A DNA stretch of 64,000 nt, taken from NCBI GenBank assembly GCA_963734055.1, contig CAVTFQ010000001.1:1-64000 (forward strand). Direction: 5' to 3'. Source of the DNA: CAIWHR01 sp963734055 (GTDB lineage Bacteria; Pseudomonadota; Gammaproteobacteria; Burkholderiales; Casimicrobiaceae). Shown here piece after piece: positions 1 to 9,019 of the stretch. Numbering within the stretch: the stretch's first letter is position 1; every line of letters begins with the position of its first letter. The notes below the pieces were generated by a model. That model searched no databases. It was not told where the DNA came from and saw only the letters and a program-made list of their open reading frames with translations. The translations under genes and the position numbers were made by a program.

Positions 1-294
1 GCCCGCAAGCACCCGGAAGCCGAGGCCGTGAAGATCATGGGTTGGGCCGGGTTGCTGCCGACCATTCTGCCGTGGATCCAGGCCTTCATCTGGGCGTTCA
101 AGCCCACCGACATCGTCGACATCCGGCGATTTCCGAAAGAGGAGGCCAAGGCGCTCGAGGAAGAAGCGAATCGCCCTGAACGAAGGGCCGGCTTCGACCG
201 ACGAACCAGCTATAATCCGACGGATTCCGCGGTTCCGCCTCGCGATTCATTGGTGCCCCCGAGAACACCACCGCACGGTGGGACGAAGGGCTAG
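1..294 (+). CDS. DUF3302 inner-membrane protein, C-terminal part
   Basis: The reading frame is open from the first base, so the gene starts before the window. It reads about 97 residues with a hydrophobic segment (GWAGLLPTILPWIQAFIWAF) followed by a charged tail, which resembles the end of DUF3302 proteins such as E. coli YibI and YiaW. In that family the gene sits directly upstream of an HlyD-type adaptor gene, and the same arrangement is seen here with 13 bases to the next start. The Pro/Arg-rich last 45 residues look unlike the family and may be read-through past a lost stop, in keeping with the frameshifts downstream. Function of DUF3302 is unknown; a helper role in an efflux or envelope system is inferred from neighbours. 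Confidence 0.6.
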   Translation, partial: ARKHPEAEAVKIMGWAGLLPTILPWIQAFIWAFKPTDIVDIRRFPKEEAKALEEEANRPERRAGFDRRTSYNPTDSAVPPRDSLVPPRTPPHGGTKG

Positions 295-307
295 CGAGGG
301 GCAACCC

Positions 308-1475
308 ATGCTGCTCGGATTCGTCCTGTTGTTCGCCTACGGATTCATCGTATGGCTCGTGTTCTTCAAGTTCAGGTGGCTGAAATTCACCATCCCCTGG
401 GGCTTCTTCTCGACCTTCTTCGTGCTGCATCTCGGGATCATTTTTCTCATCGGCCTGCGCTTCGTCGCGCCGACATCGACCGAGGCTAGGGTCATTCAGC
501 GGACGATCCAGCTCACTCCCGCGACTGTCGGAGCCTACGCTCGTCACGGCGGTGCTGGTCGAGCCGAATGTCCATGTCAAGCGCGGCACACCGTTGTTCC
601 AGTTCGATCGGCGCATCTATGAAGCCAAGGTGAAGCAGCTCCCAGGCGCAACTCGCCCAGGCGAAGCAGAACGTGCTCGTTCATGAAAGCCGATATCCAG
701 GTGGCGAGCGAGAAGGTGGTGAAGCTCAAGAGCGAGCTCTTCAGTACGCCCAATACCAGCAGAAACTGTCCACCGATCTGGCCAAAACGGGTTCCGGCCC
801 CGAGGAAGACGCCCAGAAGTGGAGCGCTCAGGTCGCGGCCGACAACGCGGCGATCAAGGAAGCGCAAGCCGAGGAGCAGCGCTCGCGACTTAAGTATCAA
901 TCCGAGATCGGCGGCGAGAACACGACGGTGGCGGCGACGCAGGCCGAACTCGACCAGGCGCTCTTCTACCTGGAGAACACGCTGATGGTCGCGCCCGAGA
1001 ACGGCTACATCATGAACCTGCAGGCCCAGCCCGGCATGGTGGCTGGCGACATCCGCTTCGGCGCGATCGCATCGTTCATCTGCGATGATGACCGGTACCT
1101 GCTGGCAAACTTCTTCCAGGAAAATCTGAAATACGTGAAGCCGGGGCAGCTAGTGGAGGCGGCCCTGGATCTGTACCCCGGCTCAGATAGGCGGGGGCAA
1201 AGTCCAGGCGATCTGGCAGGGAAGCGGTGCCGGTCAGATGTTGCCGAGCGGGACATTGCCAAGCTTCAACTACATGCCGGCGGAGATCCCGCAAGGCCAG
1301 TTCGTCGTGGCAATCACCCATGGACGATCCTGATCAGCTCAAGTTCCCGATCGGCACTCAAGGTCGCGCGGCGATCTACACCAATCCTGATAGCGCCTTC
1401 GTTGTGCTGCGCAAGATCGCCATACGCGGTATACACATGGTACAACTGGCTGTATCCGTTCTCCGGCTCTACGCG
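308..1475 (+). pseudogene. HlyD/YibH-family membrane-fusion (adaptor) protein, multiply frameshifted
   Basis: The start at 308 follows a GAGGGG ribosome-binding site and gives two N-terminal membrane segments (LLGFVLLFAYGFIVWLVFF, then FFSTFFVLHLGIIFLIGL). The rest of an HlyD-type adaptor is spread over all three frames: biotinyl-lipoyl-like VEPNVHVKRGTPLFQFD near 545-605, coiled-coil KADIQVASEKVVKLKSELF near 686-740, then AQYQQKLSTDLAKT to LVEAALDLYPG in 745-1180. The beta-barrel part (FNYMPAEIPQGQFVVAIT, then PIGTQGRAAIYTNP) lies in further frames. I count about seven frame changes, near 520, 645, 675, 740, 1190, 1319 and 1430. Family residues are preserved between them and I see no in-frame nonsense codons replacing conserved residues, so the damage is indels only. 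It is either a young pseudogene or consensus sequence error. Such adaptors bridge inner-membrane pumps to outer-membrane channels. Confidence 0.75.
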
Positions 1476-2894
1476 CACCCCGTCTTTTTCTTCTGCGGTT
1501 GCGGTGCTCGCGGGCTGCGCGCTCAAGGCTCCGCCGACGCACACCGACGTGGTCGAACAGGCGTTGCCGAAGGAAACGTCGCATCCCGCCGGCATGGAAG
1601 GCGGAAGCGACCGCCGGCACCGTCGCCGACGACTGGCTGAAGTTGCTCAACGACCCGCAGCTCGATGCGATCGTCGCCGAGGCGATCGCCAACAATCTCG
1701 ATCTGCGCCAGGCAGCGGAGCGAGTGACAATCGCGCAGCAATCGGTGGTGGTAGTCGGCGCGCAACTCTTGCCGAAGGTCGGCGCGGTGCTCGGCGGGCG
1801 CACGACGAACGACGAGGATCACGCGAGACGACTCCAACGTGACACTCGCCTATGCCGGCGTGGCGTGGGAGATCGATGTGTGGGGGAAACTCCGCGCCCA
1901 GCGCGCCGCCGCCGTCGAGGGTGTATACTCGGCGACGGCGCTCGACTACGCATATGCGCGCCAGTCTCTTGCCGCGACGGTGTGCAAAGACCTGGTACCT
2001 CGTGATCGAAACGCGCCAGCTGCTTGCGCTCGCCGAGCAAGCGGTCGACATCTATCGCCAACTGCTCGAGCTCGTGACGAACAGGCGCCGAGCCGGCAAG
2101 GACTCGGACCTCGACGTTGTCGACAGATGCGCCAAGCTCGAGACCGCCTTGAGCGACCTCGAACTGCGCAAGGCAATCATACGGCGAAGCGCGGCGCGCC
2201 CTCGAAGTATCGCTGGGCCGCTATCCCGCTGCCGAGATCGATGTGGCGTCCGCCTATCCGATCCTTCCGGTGTCTGCAGCGGCAGGAGCGCCGGCGTCTG
2301 CCTACTCGAGCGCCGACCCGACATCGTTGCTGCGGAGCGCGCGGTACTGGCGGCCTTTCGTCAGGAGGAAGCGGCGGAGCTGGCGCTGCTGCCCAACTTC
2401 TCCTTCTCGCTGATTGGCGGGCGTCTCGGCGACCCGATTCTCTCGATACTGCATCTCAATCTGTGGCTCGCCTCGGCGGCCATCGGCGCTTCCATCCGAG
2501 CGACGAAGGCGGCGCCCTGCGCTCCACGCCCAAGTCAAGATCGCGACTGCACAGCAGGCGCAGGCGGTCGCGCGCTATGGCAGCGTGGTGCTGAAAGGCA
2601 TTCCGCGAGGTCGAGAACGCACTCGCGAACGAGCAGTTGCTGGCGAAGCGACTGCCGTTTGATCAGAGGGCCGTCGTGGCTCGCACCGAGGCCGTACGCA
2701 TCGCCACCGTCCAGCTCGAGGCGGGACGCCGAGACCTCTCGTGGGTCTCGCAACTCCAGACCGGTCAGCTCGCCAATGAAGCCGATCTGATCAAGCTGAC
2801 GAGTCTGCAGCGAGTGAACCGCGTCCAGCTGTATCTGGCGCTCGGCGGCAGCTTCGACCAGATGCCGGCGGCGACGGTGCAGCAGACCGAATGA
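1476..2894 (+). pseudogene. NodT/TolC-type outer-membrane efflux lipoprotein, multiply frameshifted
   Basis: The start codon cannot be placed; the boundary with the adaptor is approximate. A lipobox-like segment (AVAVLAGC) near 1497-1520 is followed by typical RND outer-membrane-factor sequence in changing frames. DDWLKLLNDPQLDAIVAEA and NNLDLRQAAERV lie in 1630-1730, VAWEIDVWGKL near 1860-1890, LERRPDIVAAERAVLAAF near 2303-2360, LLPNFSFSLIGGRLGD near 2390-2440, and LANEQLLAKRLPFDQRAV onward runs to the stop at 2894. WEIDVWGKLR and LERRPDI are hallmark motifs of the family. At least six frame changes are needed to read it through. With the upstream DUF3302 and HlyD genes it would form an efflux operon, now apparently non-functional as sequenced. 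Confidence 0.75.
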
Positions 2895-2968
2895 GGTGGG
2901 CTCGATTGGCAGGCGTGGGGACGACGAAGTCGATAGTTGGACATTTTTTTGAGGAGACGACGCGATGA

Positions 2969-3496
2969 ATGCAGGACATCTTTCTTATAGCCGTGGTGAC
3001 CTTGACCGTGGCAGTCACCGCCTGGGCGCAGGTAGTACCCGAAAGCCCGGTATTGGTCGCGCAAGGAACTGCGCCGGACCAGAAGGCGCAGCAAGAGTTG
3101 AAAGGCGCGGAGAAGACCGGCCAGCGCGACGACACGCAGCCGATGACCGCGGCGCAGCAAGCTCAATACAAGGCGGAATACCAAGCAGCGAAAGCGAAGT
3201 GGGCGTCGCTGACGCCCCAGCAAAAATCTGCCACCGTTGCCGCCGCGCGCAACAAGAAATTGAGCGACCTGTCCTCCATGGAGCTCGTTGGACAGCGGGA
3301 TGACATGAAGAACGAGGCCGCTGCGCGGTCAGGTCAGCTGAAGACGCAGGCGGAGGCGGCGAAGGCAAGCTGGGACAAGCTTACTCCGTCGCAGAAGCAA
3401 GCCGCGCGGAAGTCCGCCTGGCAGAAGAAGCGGGGAGAGCTCAGCGGGTTAGAGGCGGTCGGTCAGCGCGACGACGATTACGTGTTGCCGTGGTAA
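2969..3496 (+). CDS. Secreted hypothetical protein with three GQRDD repeats
   Basis: This 175-residue protein is not one I recognise. Residues 1-20 (IFLIAVVTLTVAVTAWAQ) form a signal peptide with an Ala-x-Ala-like end. The mature part is Ala/Gln/Lys-rich and has three copies of a short motif, KTGQRDD, LVGQRDD and AVGQRDD, spaced by about 55-60 residues. Two related 40-residue helical units precede the second and third copies (AAKAKWASLTPQQKSA and AAKASWDKLTPSQKQA). A GAGGAG ribosome-binding site at 2951 fits the ATG at 2965 (another frame) better than the one at 2969. A one-base indel at the very start is therefore possible, as in its neighbours. A periplasmic helical repeat protein is the safest description. 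Confidence 0.6.
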   Translation: MQDIFLIAVVTLTVAVTAWAQVVPESPVLVAQGTAPDQKAQQELKGAEKTGQRDDTQPMTAAQQAQYKAEYQAAKAKWASLTPQQKSATVAAARNKKLSDLSSMELVGQRDDMKNEAAARSGQLKTQAEAAKASWDKLTPSQKQAARKSAWQKKRGELSGLEAVGQRDDDYVLPW

Positions 3497-3579
3497 CTGT
3501 CAGGGAACGAAAAATTCTAACAGTCGTAGAACTACGTGCGTCAACCGCCTACGTCTGACCGCGTGGGCGATGGACGCGT

Positions 3580-4771
3580 ATGTTGACCGGTCACCCGGTC
3601 TTTTGGCTCCTCGTCGCCGCCGTCGTGGCACCGCTCCTGGCAGAAATACCGCTGGGATTCTGCGTTCCCGTCGTCGTGCTCGAGGTGTTGCTGGGCATCG
3701 CCATCGGACCGCACGGCCATCGATGGGTTCATCGCCATCATGTTCGTCTTCGGGATGGCTGCAACGCTCTTTATGGCCGGTATGGAGCTCGACTTCGGCA
3801 AGAATCCCGCGGGCGCCCGTTGTCGCTGGCTATTCGCGGCTGGCTTCTTTCGTTGCTGCTGGGATTCCCCGTAGTCGGCGTGCTCCATGTCGTACCCGTT
3901 GTTCAGGCACCGGTCATGGTGGCGCTGACCCTCGTGACCACGGGCCTCGGTGTGCTGCTGCCCGTGTTTCGCGATGGCGGTCACCTCGACACGCGATTTG
4001 GCCGCCTGTTCCTGGCTGCCGGCACCATCGGCGAAGTGGGCCCTATCGTCGTGATGTCGCTCCTGCTTTCGCAGCGTTACAGCACGTGGCAGGAAGTAGG
4101 TTTCCTGGTGGTCTTCTCTGGCGATCGTGATCGTCGCCGCAGCGGTGGGATTGGGACTTCGCCCGCCGCGCGTGCTCGCGCTCCTGCAGCGTACGATGGA
4201 TGGGAGCTCGCAGCTCCCGGTCCGCATTTCGCTGTTGATCGTCGCAGGTCTCTTCGTTCTCGCGGAGGAGCTCGGGTTCGAGAGCATCTTCGGTGCCTTC
4301 GCGGCCGGGATGATCGTCGGGCTCGCCACCCGCGGCGAGCCCGGCGAACCGTTGCGCGTCAAGATCGATGCCGTGTTCTTCGGTTGGTTCTTCCCGTTCT
4401 TCTTCGTGGGCACCGGCATCAAGTTCGACGTGCCCTTAATAATCGGGGACCTCACGACCGTGGTCCTCGTGCCGACATTCCTGCTCCTGTTCCTGCTGGT
4501 GCGTGGTATACCCGTCCTTCTCTACCGAAACGATCTGGCCTCGCGAGAGCGCGTTCCCTTTGTGCTCGCCTCGGGTGTTGCTTCACTTTCGATCGTCGTC
4601 GTCATTACCGAGATCGGCGTTCATACGCATACGATGCGTAACGACATCGCCGCAGCGCTCGTGGGAGCGGCGCTGCTGTCGGTGATGCTGTTTCCGACCA
4701 TCGCCGGGGTGCTCCTGAGTCGCGGGACCGCACCACGACTGGATCAGGAGAACCATGAGCAATCTCAATGA
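3580..4771 (+). pseudogene. CPA2-type cation/proton antiporter (KefB-like), frameshifted
   Basis: Transmembrane segments typical of monovalent cation:proton antiporters of the CPA2 family are visible along the whole stretch. They lie in two alternating frames: VFWLLVAAVVAPLLAEI, then FIAIMFVFGMAATLFMAGME (3731-3790), then LFLAAGTIGEVGPIVVMSLL (4006-4065), then VRISLLIVAGLFVLAEELGF and GAFAAGMIVGLATRGEP. The last part, from about 4125 to the stop at 4771, is one continuous frame of over 200 residues. Frame changes are needed near 3719, 3830 and 4115. Length after repair, about 395 residues, is that of the membrane domain alone, with no TrkA-N regulatory domain. As sequenced it would not give a working transporter. 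Confidence 0.7.
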
Positions 4772-4853
4772 ACCTCGCCACCAGGGGTTGGCTATGCGGG
4801 GCCGTGCGTTACCGATGTATTAAGATGAAACGAGTGCGCTAAGAGGAGGGAAG

Positions 4854-5640
4854 ATGTCGAAGGAAAGGCCGACGATCGGAACCGACGGACGCGCGCTGCC
4901 GATCCTGCCGCCGGAACGCGACGCCGCGTATGGGCCCGAATGATCCGGGTGATGTTCTACACCCCCGGCTTCCTGGCCCTGCTGCTGATCAAGGCCGGCG
5001 AACCGACGAGCTTCGGCATCACGGTGGAACTGCTGATGCTGTCCAGCGCGGCGGCAATCGTCGGCGGCCTGTTCATCGCCACCCAGTCCGACGGCAGGGG
5101 GGCCGACATTCGTCCCGGACCGGCGTCTGGAGCGGGGCGCTGGTGCTCGAGCTGCTGGCGGCGGTGCCCTTCCTCTGCGCCGTGCCGCCGTTGTTCCATG
5201 AACTCGCGAACAGCACGCTGCTGCATGCCAGAGCGCCCGGCGCGGTCGACGTCTCGCTGGGTGCCTCCGAGCTGCTGCCCGTGGTGGCGATCCTGCCGTT
5301 CATGCTCTACCAGCTGGCCGGCTTCGGCACCCTGCATTTCGTCGTGTCCAGGCCGGTGAACTGGGCCATCAACATCGCCATTCTCGGCTTGATCATCGCC
5401 GCCTACGTCGCCAACCGCGAAGGCGACTATAACATGGAAAGGATTCGCGGACTGCTGGTCCTGGGCATGGGCGTCACCGTGTTCTACGGCGTCCTCAAGC
5501 TCAGGCAGATGCAGACGGACTACGACCTGCGCTGCCCGCCCAAAAAAGAGAAGTACGGCGACCAAGAGGCAAGGGTCGCGTCCGTCGCACTCGAGCACCG
5601 GCGCGGCTCGCGCGACCGACCTATCCGCAACGCCGAACCA
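4854..5640 (+). pseudogene. Multi-pass membrane protein of unknown function, frameshifted
   Basis: A GAGGAGGG ribosome-binding site precedes ATG 4854, which opens only 29 residues (ending AAYGPE) before a stop that overlaps ATG 4940 as ATGA. The 4940 frame then gives hydrophobic sequence (MFYTPGFLALLLIKAGEP, then ITVELLMLSSAAAIVGGLF). It loses sense at a run of six G near 5096-5101. Hydrophobic segments resume in another frame (ALVLELLAAVPFLCAVPPLF to YGVLKLRQMQTDYDLRCPP, ending near 5540) with no proper stop before the next gene. Five or six membrane helices can be counted. I do not recognise the family. The end coordinate is approximate. Confidence 0.5.
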
Positions 5641-5654
5641 GTGGAGGAAACATC

Positions 5655-6640
5655 GTGTGGTGGATCAGCTATCGAGGTGAAGGCAAGGCCGGCGTCGAGA
5701 ACATCGGCGTCTTCGAGGATGACGGCACGCCCCGCAAGAAGCATCCGCTGCTCCTCGACCCGTCGCCCGATGCGCACCCGTTGCACATCGCCCGCGGCTT
5801 CGCGCTCGTGGGCGACGATCTCTACATCGCCAACGCCTGGCGCAGGGACAGCCATGTCGCCCGCTACCGCCGCCGCGGCGACACGTTCCACTTCGCCGCT
5901 GTGGTGGTCACCACCAAGCACGTTTCGGCGATGGTCCACCCGTTCGACGTGGAGCTCGGCGACGATGGCCAGCTCTACGTGTCGTGCCAGGACACCAACA
6001 CCGTCATTGCCATTCTGCCAAAGACACGCAAACCGGCGCCCGTGGCGGCACACCTGCGTAAGACATTTCCCGACGGGAACTTCCTTCCCGGCACGCTCGT
6101 CGCCTCCTGCCAGGGCCAGCTACCCGAAGTCGGCGACCGGGCGCCCTGGGACGTGCCGTCGCCGCAGGGCCTCAAGGTGGTGCTCGACGTGCACGGCAAA
6201 CCCCGCCACTCCGTGCGCGGGATCATCGTGCACCGCAAGCATCTCTACGTTGCCGACGAGGCGGGCGATGCAGTCAAGATCTTCGAGATGAAGTCGGGGC
6301 GGCTCGTGGCGCGCATCAAGGGCCGCAAGCTCGCAAAGCCCGTGCACCTCGTTCTGCACGGCGAAACGCTCTACATCGGCGCCGCCGGCACCGGCAGCAT
6401 CCTCGCCTTCGACATCCCCGAAAAGGTCCGCGCGGGAAGCTCAAGGCACGCGCGGTGATCGACGGCAAGCTCAAGGCGCCGTCTGGCTTCGCGATCGGCC
6501 CTGACGGCGATCTCTACGTCGCCGAACGGATCAACCAGCGGGTGCAGCGCTTCTCTGCGAAGGGGAAGAAGAAGGGGACGTTCATCGACGGGCTCCCGGA
6601 CATGCCGGAGTTCCTGGTGCATGTCCCGGATCGGGCGTAA
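5655..6640 (+). pseudogene. NHL/SMP-30-like beta-propeller protein, one frameshift
   Basis: The GTG start at 5655 is set by a clear GGAGG at 5643-5647. The sequence has repeated blade-like motifs: GDDLYIANAWRRDSHVARY, DGQLYVSCQDTNTVIAIL, RKHLYVADEAGDAVKIFEM and GETLYIGAAGTGSILAFD. A last blade, DGDLYVAERINQRVQRF, lies in a different frame reached by an indel near 6430-6445. The pattern is that of NHL or lactonase-type six-bladed propellers that bind small ligands or proteins. No signal peptide is seen. If the single frameshift is an error, the protein would be about 328 residues and complete. Confidence 0.6.
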
Positions 6641-6661
6641 CGCACACGCCCGAACCCGCCG

Positions 6662-7316
6662 ATGACTCGGACGAGACGCAATGCGACTGCGAGAGTGGTC
6701 ATGGCACTTGCTACGGCGGTGATTGCGTTGCAGGCCGGCGCGGAAAACGCGACGGGCGCAACGCAAACGCGGGCCGAAATCCAGATCGGACTTTGCGCGC
6801 CCGCTGACCGCATCGTGCCGGGCACTCGATCTGCGCCCGCGCGGCGCCCCGATCGAGGTCTGGCAGTTCGACGATGCGGCGCTTGTCTTGTCTGGACACG
6901 GCGTGCGCCTTCGCCTTCGGATGGCCGCGGACGGTCGCTCCGAAATCACGCTGAAAGTGGCCAACCAGGACTGTGCGCGGATCGACGCCAAGCTCATACC
7001 GCGTGGCGAGGGCAAGTGCGAGTACGACGTATACGGCACGAGCGCGGCCGGCGCTGTGTCACTTACCCGTAGCCTAGATGCAAAGAGCACGCACGATCTC
7101 GTTGCCGGACGCATGGCGCCGGCGCAGGTGCTCAGCGTGTCGCAGATCGGATATCTGCGCGAAACGGTCGGAATCTGGCCGCTGCCGCCTAAACTACGGG
7201 CGCTCGGTCCGATGCAAGTCCGGACGTACCGCACCAAAGGCAAGCCTTACGACATCGATATCTCGCAACTTCCCGGCGGCGAGAAATTCGCCGAGATTCG
7301 CGCAAAGTCCCCCTGA
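6662..7316 (+). pseudogene. Secreted protein of unknown function, one frameshift
   Basis: ATG 6662 opens a signal peptide (VVMALATAVIALQAGA) followed by about 30 residues. The frame then breaks near 6800-6830. A second frame carries on with RGAPIEVWQFDDAALVLSGHG through LPGGEKFAEIRAKSP to the stop at 7316. The two parts join into a protein of about 217 residues with mixed beta-rich composition. I do not recognise a family. It lies 21 bases after the propeller gene and on the same strand, so it is probably co-transcribed. Confidence 0.5.
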
Positions 7317-7342
7317 CCGACGTCGCGCGGACAAAGGAGGTC

Positions 7343-7432
7343 ATGGAAATCGACCTTTCCCGGGCCGGCGTCGAGATGTGTGCCGATCAATCGTCGCAGG
7401 CCGTTAACAAGCTCCGTGCCCTGTTACGTTAG
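7343..7432 (+). CDS. Possible 29-residue small ORF with strong ribosome-binding site
   Basis: ATG 7343 is preceded by AAAGGAGGTC, the best Shine-Dalgarno match in the first 8 kb, and encodes MEIDLSRAGVEMCADQSSQA plus nine more residues ending in LLR. There is no homology I recognise. It may be a real small protein, or the remaining N-terminus of a gene truncated by the same process that damaged its upstream neighbours. Confidence 0.25.
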   Translation: MEIDLSRAGVEMCADQSSQAVNKLRALLR

Positions 7433-7789
7433 CGGTGAAACGCTGACGAACTTAGCGGGCCTGTTCCAGACGGTAACCGTCCGCCGCTTTAGCGTCAAAT
7501 GTCAGCGTTCCATAAAATCGAACGGCAGCGGGCCTGTAAGAATTTCTGCGTGAGCCGTTCGGTTGAAATCATCCGCGCGTCATCACGAAACGATCTTCGA
7601 ACTTTATCGCGAACTGGGCTTTCCCCGCATGCCAGGTATCACGGCGCCGTGAAAAAATGGGCATCTTCGACGGTGTCTTACGTAGGCGCGCAGCGCACAA
7701 TGGCGCCGTGGAGACCGACGAACTAAGCTTGCGGAAAGGCCGTACATCCATCGGAGCGGCTGCTCCTGGCCCAATCAGCGATGGCCGAG
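7433..7789. other. Gene-poor stretch with a 71-bp inverted-repeat element
   Basis: No convincing gene is seen between the small ORF and the toxin gene. Near its left end, AACGCTGAC at 7439-7447 and GTCAGCGTT at 7501-7509 form perfect 9-bp inverted repeats around a core that contains the palindrome CGGTAACCG and three copies of TTAGCG-like sequence. This could be a small mobile-element remnant or a structured RNA. In the + strand near 7590-7640 a reading HETIFELYRELGFPRMPG looks protein-like but stops quickly, so a decayed gene fragment is possible. Confidence 0.3.
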
Positions 7790-8293
7790 TCAGCGGTCGG
7801 TCAATCCGCCAACACGGTAATCGATCGGAAAGCCAGAACGGAGCCGCAGCTTACGAATCCGCGGTTCGCTTCCAGCAGAGACTCGAGAGGAGCTACCGTG
7901 TGGCACTCGGACCGGTGGCTTTAGGCGAAGCTTCTTTGCCCGACGCGCATAACCTCGATCGTCGAAAGTCAGCAGCTCGCTGCAGGATTTACTGGCGGCA
8001 AGGTGCAACGCGTCGGCGAAGTCGATACCCTTGCGGCAATGGCTTAACGCTGCTTCAATTTCGTCACGGTCCTCAACCGTGATTCCCGGCAACGCGATCA
8101 GATGCGCAAGGCACTCGATTACCTTGTCTTCCGGCTGATCGGCGACATACCGCAACACCCATTCAAGTTCCAGGATCACCGTCTTGGGGACGTAGACATC
8201 CCCAGCTGAAAGCAAGTCGGCTGCGATACGCCCCTGCACAGCATCGTCGTGCAGGTAATAGCGAGCAAGGATGTTTGTGTCAACGGCGCGCAC
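7790..8293 (-). CDS. PIN-domain toxin (VapC family)
   Basis: The N-terminus MRAVDTNILARYYLHDD carries the first catalytic Asp of PIN-domain ribonucleases, which usually cleave tRNA or rRNA. Further conserved acidic positions are in ILELEWVL, GIDFADALHLA and LTFDDRG. The PIN domain ends near residue 132; the remaining 35 residues (from HGSSSRVSAG) look like read-through past a lost stop, since typical relatives end there. Its start overlaps the end of the AbrB-type antitoxin gene by 14 bases, the usual antitoxin-first order. The Mg-binding residues look intact, so the toxin is probably active unless the tail interferes. Confidence 0.85.
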   Translation of the reverse strand: MRAVDTNILARYYLHDDAVQGRIAADLLSAGDVYVPKTVILELEWVLRYVADQPEDKVIECLAHLIALPGITVEDRDEIEAALSHCRKGIDFADALHLAASKSCSELLTFDDRGYARRAKKLRLKPPVRVPHGSSSRVSAGSEPRIRKLRLRSGFPIDYRVGGLTDR

Positions 8294-8537
8294 GCTTCGC
8301 GGCTTTCTTGATCGCTAGGCCACCATGCATTTCGTCGACAGGAATGCGACGGCCGTGGTAATCGAGAATCGCAGCGCCCTCCTCGACCCGTGACGAGACA
8401 TGCTTCTTGACCAACTTGAGCCGCGCACCACCACCCGCGACGTCGAATTCGACCTTGCTCCCCGGGGTGATCCCCAAGGCTTCCCGAACCCGTTTCGGAA
8501 TTGTGACTTGCCCCTTGCTCGTAACCGATACAGCCAT
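8280..8537 (-). CDS. AbrB/SpoVT-type antitoxin
   Basis: An 85-residue protein starting MAVSVTSKGQVTIPKRVREA, the swapped-hairpin AbrB DNA-binding fold that neutralises a toxin and autoregulates its operon. I chose the ATG at 8537 because AGGAG lies six bases upstream and because the extension beyond it (to 8705) is Arg-rich and unlike the family. The C-terminal half (IPVDEMHGGLAIKKAAK) would bind the PIN toxin encoded by the overlapping next gene. The promoter should lie between 8538 and 8815. Confidence 0.88.
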   Translation of the reverse strand: MAVSVTSKGQVTIPKRVREALGITPGSKVEFDVAGGGARLKLVKKHVSSRVEEGAAILDYHGRRIPVDEMHGGLAIKKAAKRARR

Positions 8538-8815
8538 CGGCAGCTCCTGAGTAATACCAGGTAAGAATTCTATCAGACGATTCGGGCTCGAGTGCTCGGC
8601 GGGGTGTCGGCGCTCCCGCCGCGTCCGGGTCGCAGGGCTTCCGTCGAGCACGCTAGAGCGACGGACTATAAATCCGCAGGTCGGCTTCGATAAGTTCTTG
8701 CGCATAAAACAAAAACGGCGCCGCTAGGACGCCTGTTACCGCTCAATTCCGGCTACATTTTTGACTACAGTTTGAGCCGATGTTAGTGGATGCTATCGCC
8801 GAAAGCCTAGATCTG

Positions 8816-8891
8816 TGGCTCCCCGACCAGGGCTCGAACCTGGGACCTGCGGATTAACAGTCCGTCGCTCTACCAACTGAGCTATCGGGGA
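8816..8891 (-). tRNA. tRNA-Asn (anticodon GTT)
   Basis: Read on the minus strand, the gene starts TCCCCGATAGCTCAG and ends with the matching acceptor TCGGGGA, a discriminator G and an encoded CCA. The D arm (GCTCAGTTGGTAGAGC), anticodon arm (loop CTGTTAA, anticodon GTT) and T arm (CAGGTTCGAGCCCTG) fold canonically. Length with CCA is 76 nt. Confidence 0.96.
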
Positions 8892-8902
8892 ACAAGCCCG
8901 CC

Positions 8903-8932
8903 ATTTTACTTTTTCGACGGTGTCCGGGTCAA
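8903..8932 (-). promoter_or_regulatory. Sigma70-type promoter of tRNA-Asn
   Basis: On the minus strand TTGACC (8927-8932) and TAAAAT (8903-8908) are separated by 18 bases, and the mature tRNA begins 11 bases downstream of the -10 box. The -10/-35 match and distance fit a stable-RNA promoter. Confidence 0.65.
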
Positions 8933-9019
8933 CGCGACCTTCTCCCGGGGGTCTGGCCGGCGAACTGCCCGCCCTCGGCTCGCTTATTGCTTCGTATGCC
9001 GGGATCGGCCTGCGACCCC

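Noticed and set aside
7499..7726. A 75-residue open frame on the + strand
   Set aside because: No ribosome-binding site, no family, and composition like the surrounding non-coding sequence.
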